DNA of 64,000 nt from Clostridia bacterium (GCA_017397895.1 JAFQHP010000049.1:1-64000), one strand, 5' to 3'; shown: positions 21,952 through 31,028, counted from the stretch's first letter. Made by a program: numbers and translations. Notes: generated by a model not told the origin, from the sequence alone.

Positions 21952-23115
21952 ATGAAAGTATTGAAAGAAAAGCTGAAAACCCTGAGCATCTTCCGGGAAC
22001 TATTGAAGGACCCTGTGCTGCTTTCGCTGTGCAAATACCTGGAAAAGCCGATCAACTCCGCCTATGCCGCCTTTGTGGCTGCGCTTTACCGGGCAAACGG
22101 CGGCAACCTGGGGGAGCACATCAAAGAATTGTGCACAAGCAGCGAAAATGTCTATGTGAAAATGGCAGGCAGCGGCAAGGCCGTGCCCAATTATCTGCAG
22201 CAAACCCTGGAGGCCGAGCTGGATGTGCTGCAGGAAGTGACGGAGCTGAGCCGGGAAAAGCTGCAGGGGCTGATGGATTACACCGGCTTTCTGCCGGAAT
22301 TCACCACCACAAAGCTGCGGCTGAAGGATATCTATCTGCACCGGGTGGAAAACATCCGGCAGTACGGGTACGGTATTTACGCAAAGCACAGAATGTTTTA
22401 TGTGGACGAAAACGGCTGCATTGCCCCTGTTCTGCATCCCGACCGGACAGCGCTTTCGGACCTGGTGGATTATGAACGGCAGCAGCAGATGATTCTGGAA
22501 AACACCAAAGCCCTGCTTTGCGGAAAGCCTGCCGCCAATATCCTGCTCACAGGTGATGCGGGAACTGGCAAATCCTCTACGGTAAAGGCGGTGGCCAATG
22601 CCCTGTGGAAGGAAGGGCTGCGCATTGTGGAGGTGCGGAAGGATCAATTGCGCGCCATTCCGGCCATTCTGGATGAATTGTCCCTGAACCCGCTGAAATT
22701 TGTGCTGTTTATTGATGATCTGGCTTTCCTGAAGGATGACGATCAATTCAATGCGCTCAAAGCTGTGCTGGAAGGCTCCGTTACGGCAAAATCCAATAAT
22801 GTTGTCATCTATGCCACCGGCAACCGCCGCCATCTCATCAAAGAAACCTTCTCGGACAGGGAGGGCGACGACATTCACCGCAACGATACCATCCAGGAAA
22901 TCATGTCCCTTTCGGACAGGTTCGGCCTGCACATCACCTTCTCCAAGCCCAATAAGGAAACCTACCTGCACATCGTGCATCATCTGGCAGAAAAGGAAGG
23001 CTTCTCCATGCCAGCCCAGGAAATGGACCTTCTGGCGGAGCGGTTTGCATTGGAGCGGGGCGGCCGCAGCGCAAGGCTGGCCAGGCAGTTTGTCAACGGA
23101 TTGGCAGCGAGGTGA
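21952..23115 (+). CDS. DUF815-type AAA+ ATPase
   Basis: The 387-residue protein is a predicted AAA+ ATPase of the DUF815 family. Walker A is LLTGDAGTGKSSTVKAV near residue 200, Walker B is VLFIDDLAF, and a sensor-1-like YATGNRRHLI follows. The N-terminal 150 residues are helical without a known domain. The function is unknown. It starts one base after the ilvD stop codon, so it is almost certainly translated from the branched-chain amino acid transcript, an association that is not standard for the family. Confidence 0.8.
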   Translation: MKVLKEKLKTLSIFRELLKDPVLLSLCKYLEKPINSAYAAFVAALYRANGGNLGEHIKELCTSSENVYVKMAGSGKAVPNYLQQTLEAELDVLQEVTELSREKLQGLMDYTGFLPEFTTTKLRLKDIYLHRVENIRQYGYGIYAKHRMFYVDENGCIAPVLHPDRTALSDLVDYERQQQMILENTKALLCGKPAANILLTGDAGTGKSSTVKAVANALWKEGLRIVEVRKDQLRAIPAILDELSLNPLKFVLFIDDLAFLKDDDQFNALKAVLEGSVTAKSNNVVIYATGNRRHLIKETFSDREGDDIHRNDTIQEIMSLSDRFGLHITFSKPNKETYLHIVHHLAEKEGFSMPAQEMDLLAERFALERGGRSARLARQFVNGLAAR

Positions 23116-23119
23116 AACG

Positions 23120-23551
23120 ATGTATTTTGACGATATCAAAATCGGCATGACGGTGGAAACAGCCCCCGCAGTGATCGAAAAAGAAAAGATGCTGGCCTTT
23201 GCCCGGGAATATGACAATATCCCCCTGCACACCGATGAGGAATATGCCCGCGCCACGCCCTTTGGGCAGCTGATTGCACCGGGCGTTATGTCCTTCATGG
23301 CGGTATGGGCAAAGTACCTGGAGGTGGATTTCTGGGGCAAGGAGCTGCTGGCAGGCAAATCCACCAAAATAGAATGGCTCAGGCCCGTTTATGCCGGTGA
23401 CGTGCTGACGGGAAAAGCCGCCGTGACCAACACCGTCAAACGCAGCGAAAAAAACGGGCTGGTGGAGCTTACTCCTTTGGCATATAACCAGCACGGCCAG
23501 CCGGTGCTGACCAATGTGACGGAAGCAATTGTAAAGTGCAGAAGGAAATAA
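23120..23551 (+). CDS. MaoC-like hotdog-fold protein
   Basis: The 143-residue protein has the MaoC/hydratase-2 pattern: MYFDDIKIGMT, then DNIPLHTDEEYARATPFGQLIAPGVMSF, close to the R-hydratase motif of Asp...His at the expected distance. Family members hydrate enoyl-CoA or act as thioesterase-like proteins. It begins four bases after the DUF815 gene and is the last gene before a terminator, so it belongs to the ilv-leu transcript. Its substrate is unknown; a link to branched-chain acyl-CoA chemistry is only a guess. Confidence 0.75.
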   Translation: MYFDDIKIGMTVETAPAVIEKEKMLAFAREYDNIPLHTDEEYARATPFGQLIAPGVMSFMAVWAKYLEVDFWGKELLAGKSTKIEWLRPVYAGDVLTGKAAVTNTVKRSEKNGLVELTPLAYNQHGQPVLTNVTEAIVKCRRK

Positions 23552-23611
23552 AATAATCGCACAGAAGTCAGCGTTACCGCATCAGGTAACCCAATCAGGA
23601 TACTGCATAAA

Positions 23612-23860
23612 AACGAAAACCAAAGGGCTGTCTGCACACATAGCGGACAGCCCTTTGGCTTATTTCTGCTTCCGATGACGGCAATATCAAACAAAGCGGT
23701 GCCCGGGAGATACACGGATCCGTGGCAAAGGCCTCTTCCCCCGGCCATCTCCGCATTTTCATTGCGTCCGTGGGTTCCTTCGTTCTCCAAGCTTCACGCG
23801 GAAACTGCTTGTTTACACACACAACCACTTCGCAGATCGGATCCAGGGATGATATCCCTG
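23612..23860 (+). repeat. Dispersed structured intergenic repeat, copy B
   Basis: This is a partial copy of the repeat at 5.7-6.2 and 28.54-28.80 kb. It shares AAAACGAAAAC-stem, ATTTTCATTGCGTCCGTGGG, CACGCGGAAACTG, CACACAACCACTTCGC and a CAGGG...CCCTG hairpin. Its right part overlaps the last codons of the DUF89 gene. The 242-base gap to that gene contains no other gene. Confidence 0.7.
23620..23658 (+). terminator. Terminator-like hairpin ending the ilv-leu operon
   Basis: CCAAAGGGCTGTC (23620-23632) pairs perfectly with GACAGCCCTTTGG (23646-23658). A short T-rich stretch follows. It also marks the beginning of dispersed repeat copy B. Confidence 0.7.
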
Positions 23861-24705
23861 GCCTGCTTCATGCACACCAGGCTCTTTTGAGGCACCTTGG
23901 TGCACCGGGCAATCACCGGGCATTTCACCACCAGAAGAAAATAGATGTTTTTCTCTTCTTCGCTCAAGGATTCAAAATTGGCCTGGCCTTTGGCAATCAC
24001 CACATCGGCCTCATCGTACACTTTTCTGAACGCCGGGCTTACCCTTTCCAGCACGGTGCCCAGAGCCCAGTCCCCATTGGAAATCACCGTGGCCTCTTCA
24101 TCCATGCGCACAAAAAGGGCGTCCTCCATGGTGTTATCATTCACCACGGCCTCCCCCCGCACGCCGAAATAAATTTTCGCTTCCGGGTTCAGTTTCCGGA
24201 TCCTGCGGATAAGCAGCTTGTCAAAGCAGATTTCGCCGCAATTATCCCCCAGATACAGGATGGTTTTGCTGCGGCTGATATCCTGCTGCAGCTGCGCTGT
24301 ATGGTCCACCGCCAGCTGCAATGCCTCCATGCCGCCGAAAAATTTGCGGATATCCCCTTCCACATCGCCGTGAATGGGATTGAAGTCGATAATATTGGCC
24401 ACAATGGCATACTTCACCGCATCCCGGAAGGAGGTGATGGTTTTTTCGTATACCGCCGCCTGGTCCATAAACACCCGGTTATAGTGCGCTTTGGTCTCCC
24501 GGTACGGATCATCACAGCCGCAAAACGCCTTGATGATGCGGAAATTTTCCCCAACCAGCTCGGGATTGGTTCTGTTCATATCCATGCGGCTCATGTTCAA
24601 AAATATCTGCCGGTACATTTCTTCCCGGTTCTCTATTCTAAGCATATCCGCCGTTCTGACCGCCTGGTTCACCAGGCAGGGCAGGCATTGCTCGTGTATC
24701 TTCAT
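23794..24705 (-). CDS. DUF89 damage-control phosphatase (ARMT1-like)
   Basis: The 303-residue protein belongs to the DUF89 metal-dependent phosphatase family. Seen are the N-terminal CLPCLVNQA, LYLGDNCGEICFDK with the metal-binding Asp and Asn, GEAVVNDNTMEDA and AKGQANFESL. Family members are thought to remove harmful sugar phosphates or related metabolites. The last 22 or so residues (from about ARDIIPGSD to the stop) are encoded by repeat copy B, so the native C-terminus was probably replaced. The start overlaps the recN stop codon by four bases, so it is translated after recN. Confidence 0.8.
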   Translation of the reverse strand: MKIHEQCLPCLVNQAVRTADMLRIENREEMYRQIFLNMSRMDMNRTNPELVGENFRIIKAFCGCDDPYRETKAHYNRVFMDQAAVYEKTITSFRDAVKYAIVANIIDFNPIHGDVEGDIRKFFGGMEALQLAVDHTAQLQQDISRSKTILYLGDNCGEICFDKLLIRRIRKLNPEAKIYFGVRGEAVVNDNTMEDALFVRMDEEATVISNGDWALGTVLERVSPAFRKVYDEADVVIAKGQANFESLSEEEKNIYFLLVVKCPVIARCTKVPQKSLVCMKQARDIIPGSDLRSGCVCKQAVSA

Positions 24706-26354
24706 TTCAGCATCTCTCTTGCGTGCTGCTTGGCGCTTTCTTCCTCGCCGCCCAGCATACGGGCAATTTCGGCCACCCGCTTTTCTCCTTCCAGGATGGA
24801 AAGATTGGTGCGGGTGCGTTCCCCGTCAAAGGCCTTTTCCACCAGGTAATGCCGGTCCGCCAGGGCAGCAATCTGCTGCAGGTGGGTCACGCACAGCACC
24901 TGCCGGTCCAGGCTGATGTGCTTCATCTTTTCGCCCACCACCTGGGCCGCCTTGCCGGAAATACCGGTGTCAATTTCGTCAAAAATCATGCTGGGAATGC
25001 CTTCCCGCTTGGCCGCCACGGATTTGATGGCCAGCATCAGCCGGCTCAGTTCACCGCCGGACGCAATGCGGGAAAGGGGCTGCATTTCTTCGCCCCGGTT
25101 GGGCGCAATGAGAAAATGTACCGTTTCCATGCCGGTGGCAGCGGCGTTTCCCGGCACCATTTTCGCCTGGAAGCGGGTGCCCCCCATGTTCAGATCCATA
25201 AGCTGCTTTTCCATTTCCTTTTCAAAGGCAAGGGCCAGCTTTTTGCGGCTGCCTGACAACAGCGCCGCTGCGTTTTTATAGGCCTCCGCCGCCTGGGCCT
25301 CCGCCTTTTCTGTTTGCAAAAGGCGGTCGTCCAGGGTTTCAAAGCCGGAAAGCTCTGCTTCCATTTCCTTCAGCTTTTCCACCATGTCCCCGGTGGACGC
25401 CCCGGCATATTTGCGGGACAGCCGGCGAATTACATCCAGCCTCTCCCGGATTTCCTCCAACCGGTCCGGGTCAAAATCCAGGGCGGAGATCATCTTCCGA
25501 AGGGTCAGCCCTGCATCCTCCGCCTCATAATACAGCCCGTCCAGCCGTGCCCGGAGGGAAGCGTATTGCCCGTCCAGGCCGTCAATCACGGAAAGGGCGC
25601 TCACCGCCCGGCGCAGGCTTTCCACCGCAGCGGAAGAACCGTCATACACATATTCAAAGGCTTCCCGCAGGCTGCCTTCAATTTTTTCGCCGTTCTTGAA
25701 AATATCCCGTTCTTTGGCCAGCGCATCCTCTTCCCCGGGGGTCAGCTCCGCTTCCCGCAGTTCATTCACCCGGATCTGCAACAGCTCCATCCGCTCCTGG
25801 GCGTCCGCCGTTTGCTTTTTCAGCTGCAAAAGCAGCTTCTTTTTTTCCTGCCAGGCAGAAAAAGCGCCTTTCGCCTGCTCCAATAGCTTCTGGTGCCCAT
25901 CGTCGCCGGTGGCGTCCAGGAAGCCCAGATGCTTCCTTTCGTCCATCAGGGACTGATGCTCGTGCTGGCCATGGATGTCCATGAGCAAGGCCGTCAATTG
26001 CTGATACTGGGCAATGGGCAGCAGCGTACCGTTCACCCGGCAGGAGGAGCGGCCGTTCACCGTGATCTCCCGGGCCAATACCACCTCGTCCCCGTCGTCC
26101 AGCTCCTGCTCGCGCAAAAAAGCCCCGGCAGCGGGGCAATCCTCCATCCGGAACACACCCTCCACCCGGGCCTTCTGCGCCCCGGTGCGGATCAGTTCCT
26201 TCTGGGCCTTCCCTCCCAGCAGCAGCGCCACCGCATCCACAATGATGGATTTACCGGCGCCGGTTTCGCCGGTGAGCACGTGCAGGCCCCGGGTGAACTG
26301 GATTTCCAGTTGATCCATCAGGGCAATATTTTCAATTCGCAATGAAAGCAGCAT
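24702..26354 (-). CDS. recN: DNA repair protein RecN
   Basis: SMC-like ATPase (550 residues) acting in double-strand break repair. Walker A is GETGAGKSIIVDAVALLLGG near residues 29-48. A long coiled coil fills the middle, and the C-terminal ABC signature SGGELSRLMLAIKS and Walker B MIFDEIDTGISG follow. It lies 12 bases after argR, an order (argR-recN) that is conserved in many Firmicutes. Confidence 0.96.
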   Translation of the reverse strand: MLLSLRIENIALMDQLEIQFTRGLHVLTGETGAGKSIIVDAVALLLGGKAQKELIRTGAQKARVEGVFRMEDCPAAGAFLREQELDDGDEVVLAREITVNGRSSCRVNGTLLPIAQYQQLTALLMDIHGQHEHQSLMDERKHLGFLDATGDDGHQKLLEQAKGAFSAWQEKKKLLLQLKKQTADAQERMELLQIRVNELREAELTPGEEDALAKERDIFKNGEKIEGSLREAFEYVYDGSSAAVESLRRAVSALSVIDGLDGQYASLRARLDGLYYEAEDAGLTLRKMISALDFDPDRLEEIRERLDVIRRLSRKYAGASTGDMVEKLKEMEAELSGFETLDDRLLQTEKAEAQAAEAYKNAAALLSGSRKKLALAFEKEMEKQLMDLNMGGTRFQAKMVPGNAAATGMETVHFLIAPNRGEEMQPLSRIASGGELSRLMLAIKSVAAKREGIPSMIFDEIDTGISGKAAQVVGEKMKHISLDRQVLCVTHLQQIAALADRHYLVEKAFDGERTRTNLSILEGEKRVAEIARMLGGEEESAKQHAREMLK

Positions 26355-26366
26355 ATTAAGCCTCGC

Positions 26367-26816
26367 TTATTTCAGCATTTCCTGGAATTTCTTCACTACC
26401 TTGGCAGCCTCTGCTTCGTCCTTCACAATCACCAGGATGGTATTGTCCCCCGCCATGGTGCCCAGAATTTCGGGCCAGCGCATGGAGTCAATGGCCTCGC
26501 CGGCCACATTGGCGCTGCCGGACAGGGTTTTGATCACGATGATGTTCTGGGCATAGGTGATGGACAGCACGGAATCCACAAACATCCGCACAAACCGGTC
26601 GGACAGGCCATGGTCTGCCCGGTCGCTGGTGGCATATTTGTAGCCGCCGTTGGGGCTGAGCACCTTCAGAAGGCGCAGCTCCTTGATGTCCCGGGATACC
26701 GTGGCCTGGGTGACCACAATGCCCATTTCCTTCAGCTTGGCGGAAAGCTCCTCCTGGGTTTCAATGTCATAACGTTCAATGATGGAAAGAATGGCGGTCT
26801 GTCGTGCGTTTTTCAA
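26367..26816 (-). CDS. argR: Arginine repressor
   Basis: The 149-residue ArgR/AhrC has an N-terminal winged helix (ETQEELSAKLKEMG, ATVSRDIKEL) and a C-terminal arginine-binding hexamerisation domain containing ILGTMAGDNTILVI. It represses arginine biosynthesis and often activates catabolism. Its own promoter overlaps a palindrome resembling an ARG box, so autoregulation is likely. recN and the DUF89 gene follow in the same operon. Confidence 0.95.
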   Translation of the reverse strand: MKNARQTAILSIIERYDIETQEELSAKLKEMGIVVTQATVSRDIKELRLLKVLSPNGGYKYATSDRADHGLSDRFVRMFVDSVLSITYAQNIIVIKTLSGSANVAGEAIDSMRWPEILGTMAGDNTILVIVKDEAEAAKVVKKFQEMLK

Positions 26817-26891
26817 AGCGTTTCACTCCTCAGCATTTGGCAGATCATTCAAAAAAACCATGCCATCATATACTACCTTCTGTTTATTCAC

Positions 26892-26935
26892 TGTATATGC
26901 ATAAACAGTATAGCATATTGATACATCCATTTCAA
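26892..26935 (-). promoter_or_regulatory. argR promoter with ARG-box-like operator
   Basis: On the minus strand, TTGAAA (26930-26935), 17 bases, then TATACT (26907-26912). Directly downstream is TGTTTATGCATATACA (26892-26907), a palindrome close to the ARG-box form in which two AT-rich half-sites meet. An outer pair CTGTTTA/TAAACAG also flanks it. Confidence 0.65.
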
Positions 26936-26974
26936 GCGCATTCGAAACCAGTGCACAAAAAACACAGTTATCCT

Positions 26975-27057
26975 TGACAAATCAACAGAAAGCGCCTATG
27001 ATATGCCTGCACGGAGGATGCATATTTTCCGTGTATACACATGAATATGCATATACA
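26975..27057 (+). promoter_or_regulatory. Promoter and ARG-box-like palindrome upstream of sua5
   Basis: TTGACA at about 26975 is followed after about 17 bases by a TAT-rich -10. At 27042-27057 lies TGAATATGCATATACA, nearly the same palindrome as the one in the argR promoter. It falls between the promoter and the sua5 ribosome site, so ArgR may bind on both sides of this divergent region. Confidence 0.5.
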
Positions 27058-27088
27058 AGCCAACCGCTTTTATTCAGAAAGGAATTCT

Positions 27089-28105
27089 ATGGATACTGTT
27101 TTTTTGCCCGCAACCAATGAAGCCATCCTCCAGGCCTCTGCCTTTTTGCAGCAGGGGGAGCTGGTGGCCTTCCCCACAGAAACGGTGTACGGCCTGGGGG
27201 CCGACGCCCTGAACGAAAAAGCCGTGGCCGCTATTTTCACCGCCAAGGGCCGCCCCGGGGATAACCCGCTGATCGTGCACGTGGCAGACAAAAGCCAGCT
27301 TGCCCCCCTGTGCCATGTAACGCCCATGGCGGAAAAGCTGATGGATGCCTTCTGGCCCGGGCCGCTGACCATCCTGCTGATGAAAAAGCCCTCGGTGCCG
27401 GATGTGACCACCGCTTCCCTTCCCTCCGTGGCCGTCCGCTGCCCGGACCATCCTGTGGCCCTGGCGCTGCTGAAGGAAAGCCGGGTGCCCGTGGCCGCCC
27501 CCAGCGCCAACCGCTCCGGCCGGCCCAGCCCCACCACCGCCCAGCATGTGTATGAGGACATGAACGGCCGCATTGCCATGATTCTGGAGGGCGGCAACTG
27601 CCGGGTGGGCGTGGAAAGCACGGTGCTGGATATGACGAAGGACGTGCCCTGCATCCTGCGCCCCGGCGCTGTCACCCGGGAGATGATCGCCGCCGTGGCC
27701 GGGGACTGCACCGTGGCCGACAGCGTGATGCGCCCCTTGAAGGAGGGCGAAGCCGCCCCCTCCCCCGGCATGAAGCACCGCCATTATGCACCCAAAGCTT
27801 CCATGACCGTCTTCACCGGCAAAAAGGAAAACGTGATCGCAGAAATCTGCCGCCGCTATGACCGGGCGGAGAACGCCGTCATCCTCTCCCTCACCGAAGA
27901 TATGCCCGCCTTTGGCAGCCGCCGGATGCTCTCCATCGGCGCCACGCCCGAGGAAACAGCCCATCTTCTTTTCAAGCGCCTGCGCCAAACCGACGAAATG
28001 GGTGCCTCCCTCATCCTGGCCCAGGGCTGGGAAGGGGAAGAAATGGTGCTGGCCGTCATGAACCGCATGGCAAGAGCCGCCGCCTTTGACGTGGTGAAAT
28101 TGTGA
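27089..28105 (+). CDS. sua5: L-threonylcarbamoyladenylate synthase (Sua5)
   Basis: This enzyme makes threonylcarbamoyl-AMP from threonine, bicarbonate and ATP for t6A37 modification of ANN-decoding tRNAs. The 338-residue protein has the YrdC domain (AFPTETVYGLGADA, KGRPGDNPLIVHV, SANRSGRPSPT) and a C-terminal Sua5 domain (about 220-338) joined by PSPGMKHRHYAP. The start is placed at 27089 after AAAGGA; an in-frame ATG at 27041 would put the ARG-box-like site inside the gene. Confidence 0.92.
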   Translation: MDTVFLPATNEAILQASAFLQQGELVAFPTETVYGLGADALNEKAVAAIFTAKGRPGDNPLIVHVADKSQLAPLCHVTPMAEKLMDAFWPGPLTILLMKKPSVPDVTTASLPSVAVRCPDHPVALALLKESRVPVAAPSANRSGRPSPTTAQHVYEDMNGRIAMILEGGNCRVGVESTVLDMTKDVPCILRPGAVTREMIAAVAGDCTVADSVMRPLKEGEAAPSPGMKHRHYAPKASMTVFTGKKENVIAEICRRYDRAENAVILSLTEDMPAFGSRRMLSIGATPEETAHLLFKRLRQTDEMGASLILAQGWEGEEMVLAVMNRMARAAAFDVVKL

Positions 28106-28539
28106 GAAAAACGATGAACGAATTGGTTTTAAAAGAGATAAACTCCGAAGAAGAACTGAAAGACGTACTTTCCATGTGCTGGGATATTTTAGGCAACAAT
28201 AATCCGGAAGTTTACGGCTATGAAGCGTGGCATGAACGGTACCAAAACAAAGAACAGCCTTTGGTTTATGCTGAAAAAGACGGCCAGATCGTTTCTGCTG
28301 TATTGGGCCGGGCAGAAAGCAAAGAAAGCCTGGTCATTGGCTATGTAGCCTGCCGGAAGGAATATCGCAGACAAGGCATTACCAGAAAATTGATGAATTA
28401 TTTTGAACAATTGGCAAGAGAAAAAGGATTTCAATATATTACCCTTGGTTCAGAAGAAGATGCATTTTATGAAAAATGCGGCTATCACATCATATTTCAG
28501 GTTCATGGTCAAAATATTTATCAAAAACTTCTTTCGTAA
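28102..28539 (+). CDS. GNAT-family acetyltransferase
   Basis: The 145-residue protein has the GNAT core: EYRRQGITRKLMNYFEQLAREKG is the acetyl-CoA-binding motif A and FYEKCGYHIIFQVHGQNIYQKL the C-terminal strand. The substrate is unknown. The first possible start is a GTG at 28102 that overlaps the sua5 stop codon; ATG at 28114 is an alternative, neither with a strong ribosome site. The gene is visibly more AT-rich than sua5, which may indicate a more recent arrival. Confidence 0.75.
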   Translation: MRKTMNELVLKEINSEEELKDVLSMCWDILGNNNPEVYGYEAWHERYQNKEQPLVYAEKDGQIVSAVLGRAESKESLVIGYVACRKEYRRQGITRKLMNYFEQLAREKGFQYITLGSEEDAFYEKCGYHIIFQVHGQNIYQKLLS

Positions 28540-28800
28540 TCATCCACGGGCTGGGCGGCTGAAAGCCGCAGGCCGGATGCCAAAGGCATCCGGGGGAAAA
28601 CAAAAAATAAGCGGAAGGAAATTTATTTTCCCATCCGCTATTTTTTTGTTTTCATCGGGCCCGTGAGTACCTTTTCGCTCCTCCGGTTTCACGCGGAAAC
28701 AGTTGGTTTATTCACACAACCACTTCGCGGATTGAGTGCAGGGACGTTTATCCCTGCCGAGGGGTACAAGGGGCGAGGAACCCCCTGCTCCTTCATCCCC
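28540..28800 (+). repeat. Dispersed structured intergenic repeat, copy C
   Basis: This shares with copy A, in the same order: ACGGGCTGG, a GCGGCTGAAAGCCGC hairpin, CCGGATGCcaaaGGCATCCGG, GGGAAAAC, an AAGCGG...CCGCTATTTTTTTG stem, TTTTCATCGGGCCCGTG, CACGCGGAAAC, GCAGGGacgtttatCCCTGC, and GGGGCGAGGAACCCCCTGC. Stem sequences differ from copy A while pairing is kept. The T-run after the AAGCGG stem may terminate the sua5-GNAT transcript. No gene is present. Confidence 0.8.
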
Positions 28801-28806
28801 GTGGGT

Positions 28807-29493
28807 TTACCGCAATCGCGCCCACGCTTCCGAAACGGCGTCTTCCATCAGCCGGTCATATTCTTCCGGGGCAAAAAAGAGAAAATCCGTTGCAATGGGC
28901 GCATCCGGCACTGCCGGCGCCATGACGGTGATTTTCCGGTTCACGGCATTGGGCAAAAAGCCGGGGATATCCGGGAAAGGGGCGTTCTTTCGCAGGATGC
29001 GCTCAAAGCTGCAGCCGGGATGGGCCTGCACATACATCTGTTCCAGCCGCTCCACATCCCGTATGCGGGTTCTGCCAAAGAGCTGCTTTAAGGTATCGTA
29101 GGTTTCGGGCAGGCCCTGCAGCTTCTGCGCCATTTCCGGCACAGCTTTCAGCCGGCGGAAGCTAGCCGCCACCCGCTTTTCATCCCGGATCCATCTTTGC
29201 CAGGCCCGGTCCATCACCAGGTGCGTATAATATCCCAGGCAAAAGCTGCGCCACAGGGGCGTGGATGCATTTTTCACATGCCGGTGAAAGAAGCCCTCCG
29301 CATCCACGGTGAGCTTGGATTTGCCCTGCATGAAATGGGTCTGCGCCCGGGGCGGAATGTAGCTTGTCCAGTCTTCATTTTCCTGATTACAGTCCGGGGC
29401 CACACTGCCGATGATGAAATAGGTTTCATCCACCGCAAGGCCCTTTTCCAGCAACATATCCGCCAGGCGGGTATGCGTAATCCAGTTGGCCAT
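28807..29493 (-). CDS. Zinc-dependent phospholipase C-like protein
   Basis: The 228-residue protein matches the Zn_dep_PLPC family pattern found in Clostridia: MANWITHTRLADMLLEKG, FIIGSVAPDCNQENEDW, a THF segment, FHRHV, and a later GYYTHLVMDRAW that supplies His and Asp metal ligands. No signal peptide is seen, so it is probably cytoplasmic and may not be a true phospholipase. The start at 29493 follows GGGAGGG; an ATG four codons earlier overlaps that site. Confidence 0.7.
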   Translation of the reverse strand: MANWITHTRLADMLLEKGLAVDETYFIIGSVAPDCNQENEDWTSYIPPRAQTHFMQGKSKLTVDAEGFFHRHVKNASTPLWRSFCLGYYTHLVMDRAWQRWIRDEKRVAASFRRLKAVPEMAQKLQGLPETYDTLKQLFGRTRIRDVERLEQMYVQAHPGCSFERILRKNAPFPDIPGFLPNAVNRKITVMAPAVPDAPIATDFLFFAPEEYDRLMEDAVSEAWARLR

Positions 29494-29538
29494 ATTCCCT
29501 CCCAAAAGCCGCAGGAGCGCCCCTGCGGCCTGTTTTTG

Positions 29539-30936
29539 TTAATCCCTTTCCAATACCCCCGTGTACTGAATGAAGCACAGGGATCTGGCCGTATCCAGTT
29601 CAATTTTCCCGTCGGCATAGGAAACAACGGCATCCAGCCGCTGCGGGCCGCCCAGGTTCCGGGCCACCAGGTGCATCTTTCCCTCTTCCCAGCCGTATCT
29701 GCCCGCCCATACAGAGGCGGTATCGCTGAACAGGCCGGGGTTCACAGAGAAGAAAACAAGCGCATCCTTACCAGCCAGGATTTCCAGTTCCGTATCCGGA
29801 TCCTTCAGCCGGACAGACAGCACATCATCCGTCGTCTTGGCATAAAGGGTGAAATCTTTGTTTTTGAAAATGCCCTCCACATCATGGCCGCTGCCGTCAT
29901 CTTCCGGCCACTTGCAGGAAAGGGATGCCAGCTTATTCTGCAGGGCTTTCTGCTCCTCCGCCGTGCCTCTTTCCATATCCGCCGAGGGAAACAGGTATTC
30001 ATGCATCAATTGCATTTCCTTTCCCATATCCCCTTGGCCGGCAGTAACCGCCACCACCATGTCCTTTTCCTCGGAAATCATGCAGATCTGGCCGAAGGCA
30101 CCGTCGCCCCGGTATCTTCCGCCCCGGGTGCGCCAGAACTGATAGCCATAGCCCTGATGCCATTCGTTTTCGGGGTCCTGATTGCCGTTGGAATTATCAA
30201 TCTGGAAAACCGTGGCCTTTTCAATCCATTCCGGGGGCAGCACCTGCCGGCCTTCCCACATCCCCTTTTGCAACAGGCACTGGCCGAACCTGGCAATGCT
30301 TTCGCTGGTCAGGAACAAGCCCCAGCCGCCGCAATTCACCTTTTCGGGCGAGCTGCTCCAGTAGGGCACAGGAATACCCAGGGGCACAAACAGCCTGGGG
30401 ATCAGGTAATCCCGCACCGTCTGCCCCGTTACCTTCTGCACCATGCAGGATACCAGATAGGTGCCGTGGCTGTTGTAGTGGAAATATGTACCCGGCTCCC
30501 GCACGCAATCATAGGAAAGGACGGCCCTGGCCCAGCTTTCCACTTCCCCTTGGCCGGACACGCCGTCGGATTCCTCCTTCAGGCCGCTGCCCATGCACAA
30601 AAGATGATGCAGCGTCACGCTTTGCAGCCATTGGGAGGGGTTCTCCGGGGCATATTCCCTGAGCACCTCCAGCACCTTGCTGTCCCAGCCAAGCAGCCCT
30701 TCCTGCACCGCAAAGCCCGCCGCAGCCGAGCAGAAGGACTTGCTCAGGGAAAACAGCATGTGGGGCGTATGATCATCATAGGGAGCAAAATCCGCCTCCA
30801 TAGCCATCTTTCCGTGGCGCAGCACCTTCACGCTGTGCAGTTCCACCCCCTGCTTTTCCACCTGCTCCAGGTAAGTCAGCAATCCTTTGGAGGAAAGGCC
30901 CACGTCCTCCGGCTTCACTTTCTGAAAAAGGCTCAT
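29539..30936 (-). CDS. Beta-lactamase-family serine hydrolase
   Basis: The 465-residue protein has a class C beta-lactamase/DD-peptidase-type domain in residues about 1-320. The SxxK nucleophile motif is SLSKSF, the second motif is around YFHYNSHGTYL, and GDGAFGQICM is in the third-motif region. The C-terminal 140 residues form an extra beta-rich domain. Without a signal peptide it is probably a cytoplasmic esterase or amidase, not a resistance enzyme. GAGGAGG precedes the ATG. It lies 45 bases upstream of the PLC-like gene on the same strand, so the two may be cotranscribed. Confidence 0.8.
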   Translation of the reverse strand: MSLFQKVKPEDVGLSSKGLLTYLEQVEKQGVELHSVKVLRHGKMAMEADFAPYDDHTPHMLFSLSKSFCSAAAGFAVQEGLLGWDSKVLEVLREYAPENPSQWLQSVTLHHLLCMGSGLKEESDGVSGQGEVESWARAVLSYDCVREPGTYFHYNSHGTYLVSCMVQKVTGQTVRDYLIPRLFVPLGIPVPYWSSSPEKVNCGGWGLFLTSESIARFGQCLLQKGMWEGRQVLPPEWIEKATVFQIDNSNGNQDPENEWHQGYGYQFWRTRGGRYRGDGAFGQICMISEEKDMVVAVTAGQGDMGKEMQLMHEYLFPSADMERGTAEEQKALQNKLASLSCKWPEDDGSGHDVEGIFKNKDFTLYAKTTDDVLSVRLKDPDTELEILAGKDALVFFSVNPGLFSDTASVWAGRYGWEEGKMHLVARNLGGPQRLDAVVSYADGKIELDTARSLCFIQYTGVLERD

Positions 30937-31028
30937 TTTCTCTGCCTCCTCGGGCTATATTTTGCTATGTCTTACCCCGATTATAGCAAATTCTTCCCCA
31001 TCCTGCAACCGGCAGCCCCCTTCCCGCA

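Noticed and set aside
29539..30936. Antibiotic-resistance beta-lactamase
   Set aside because: The SxxK fold is present, but there is no signal peptide and there is an extra C-terminal domain, so an intracellular hydrolase is more likely.
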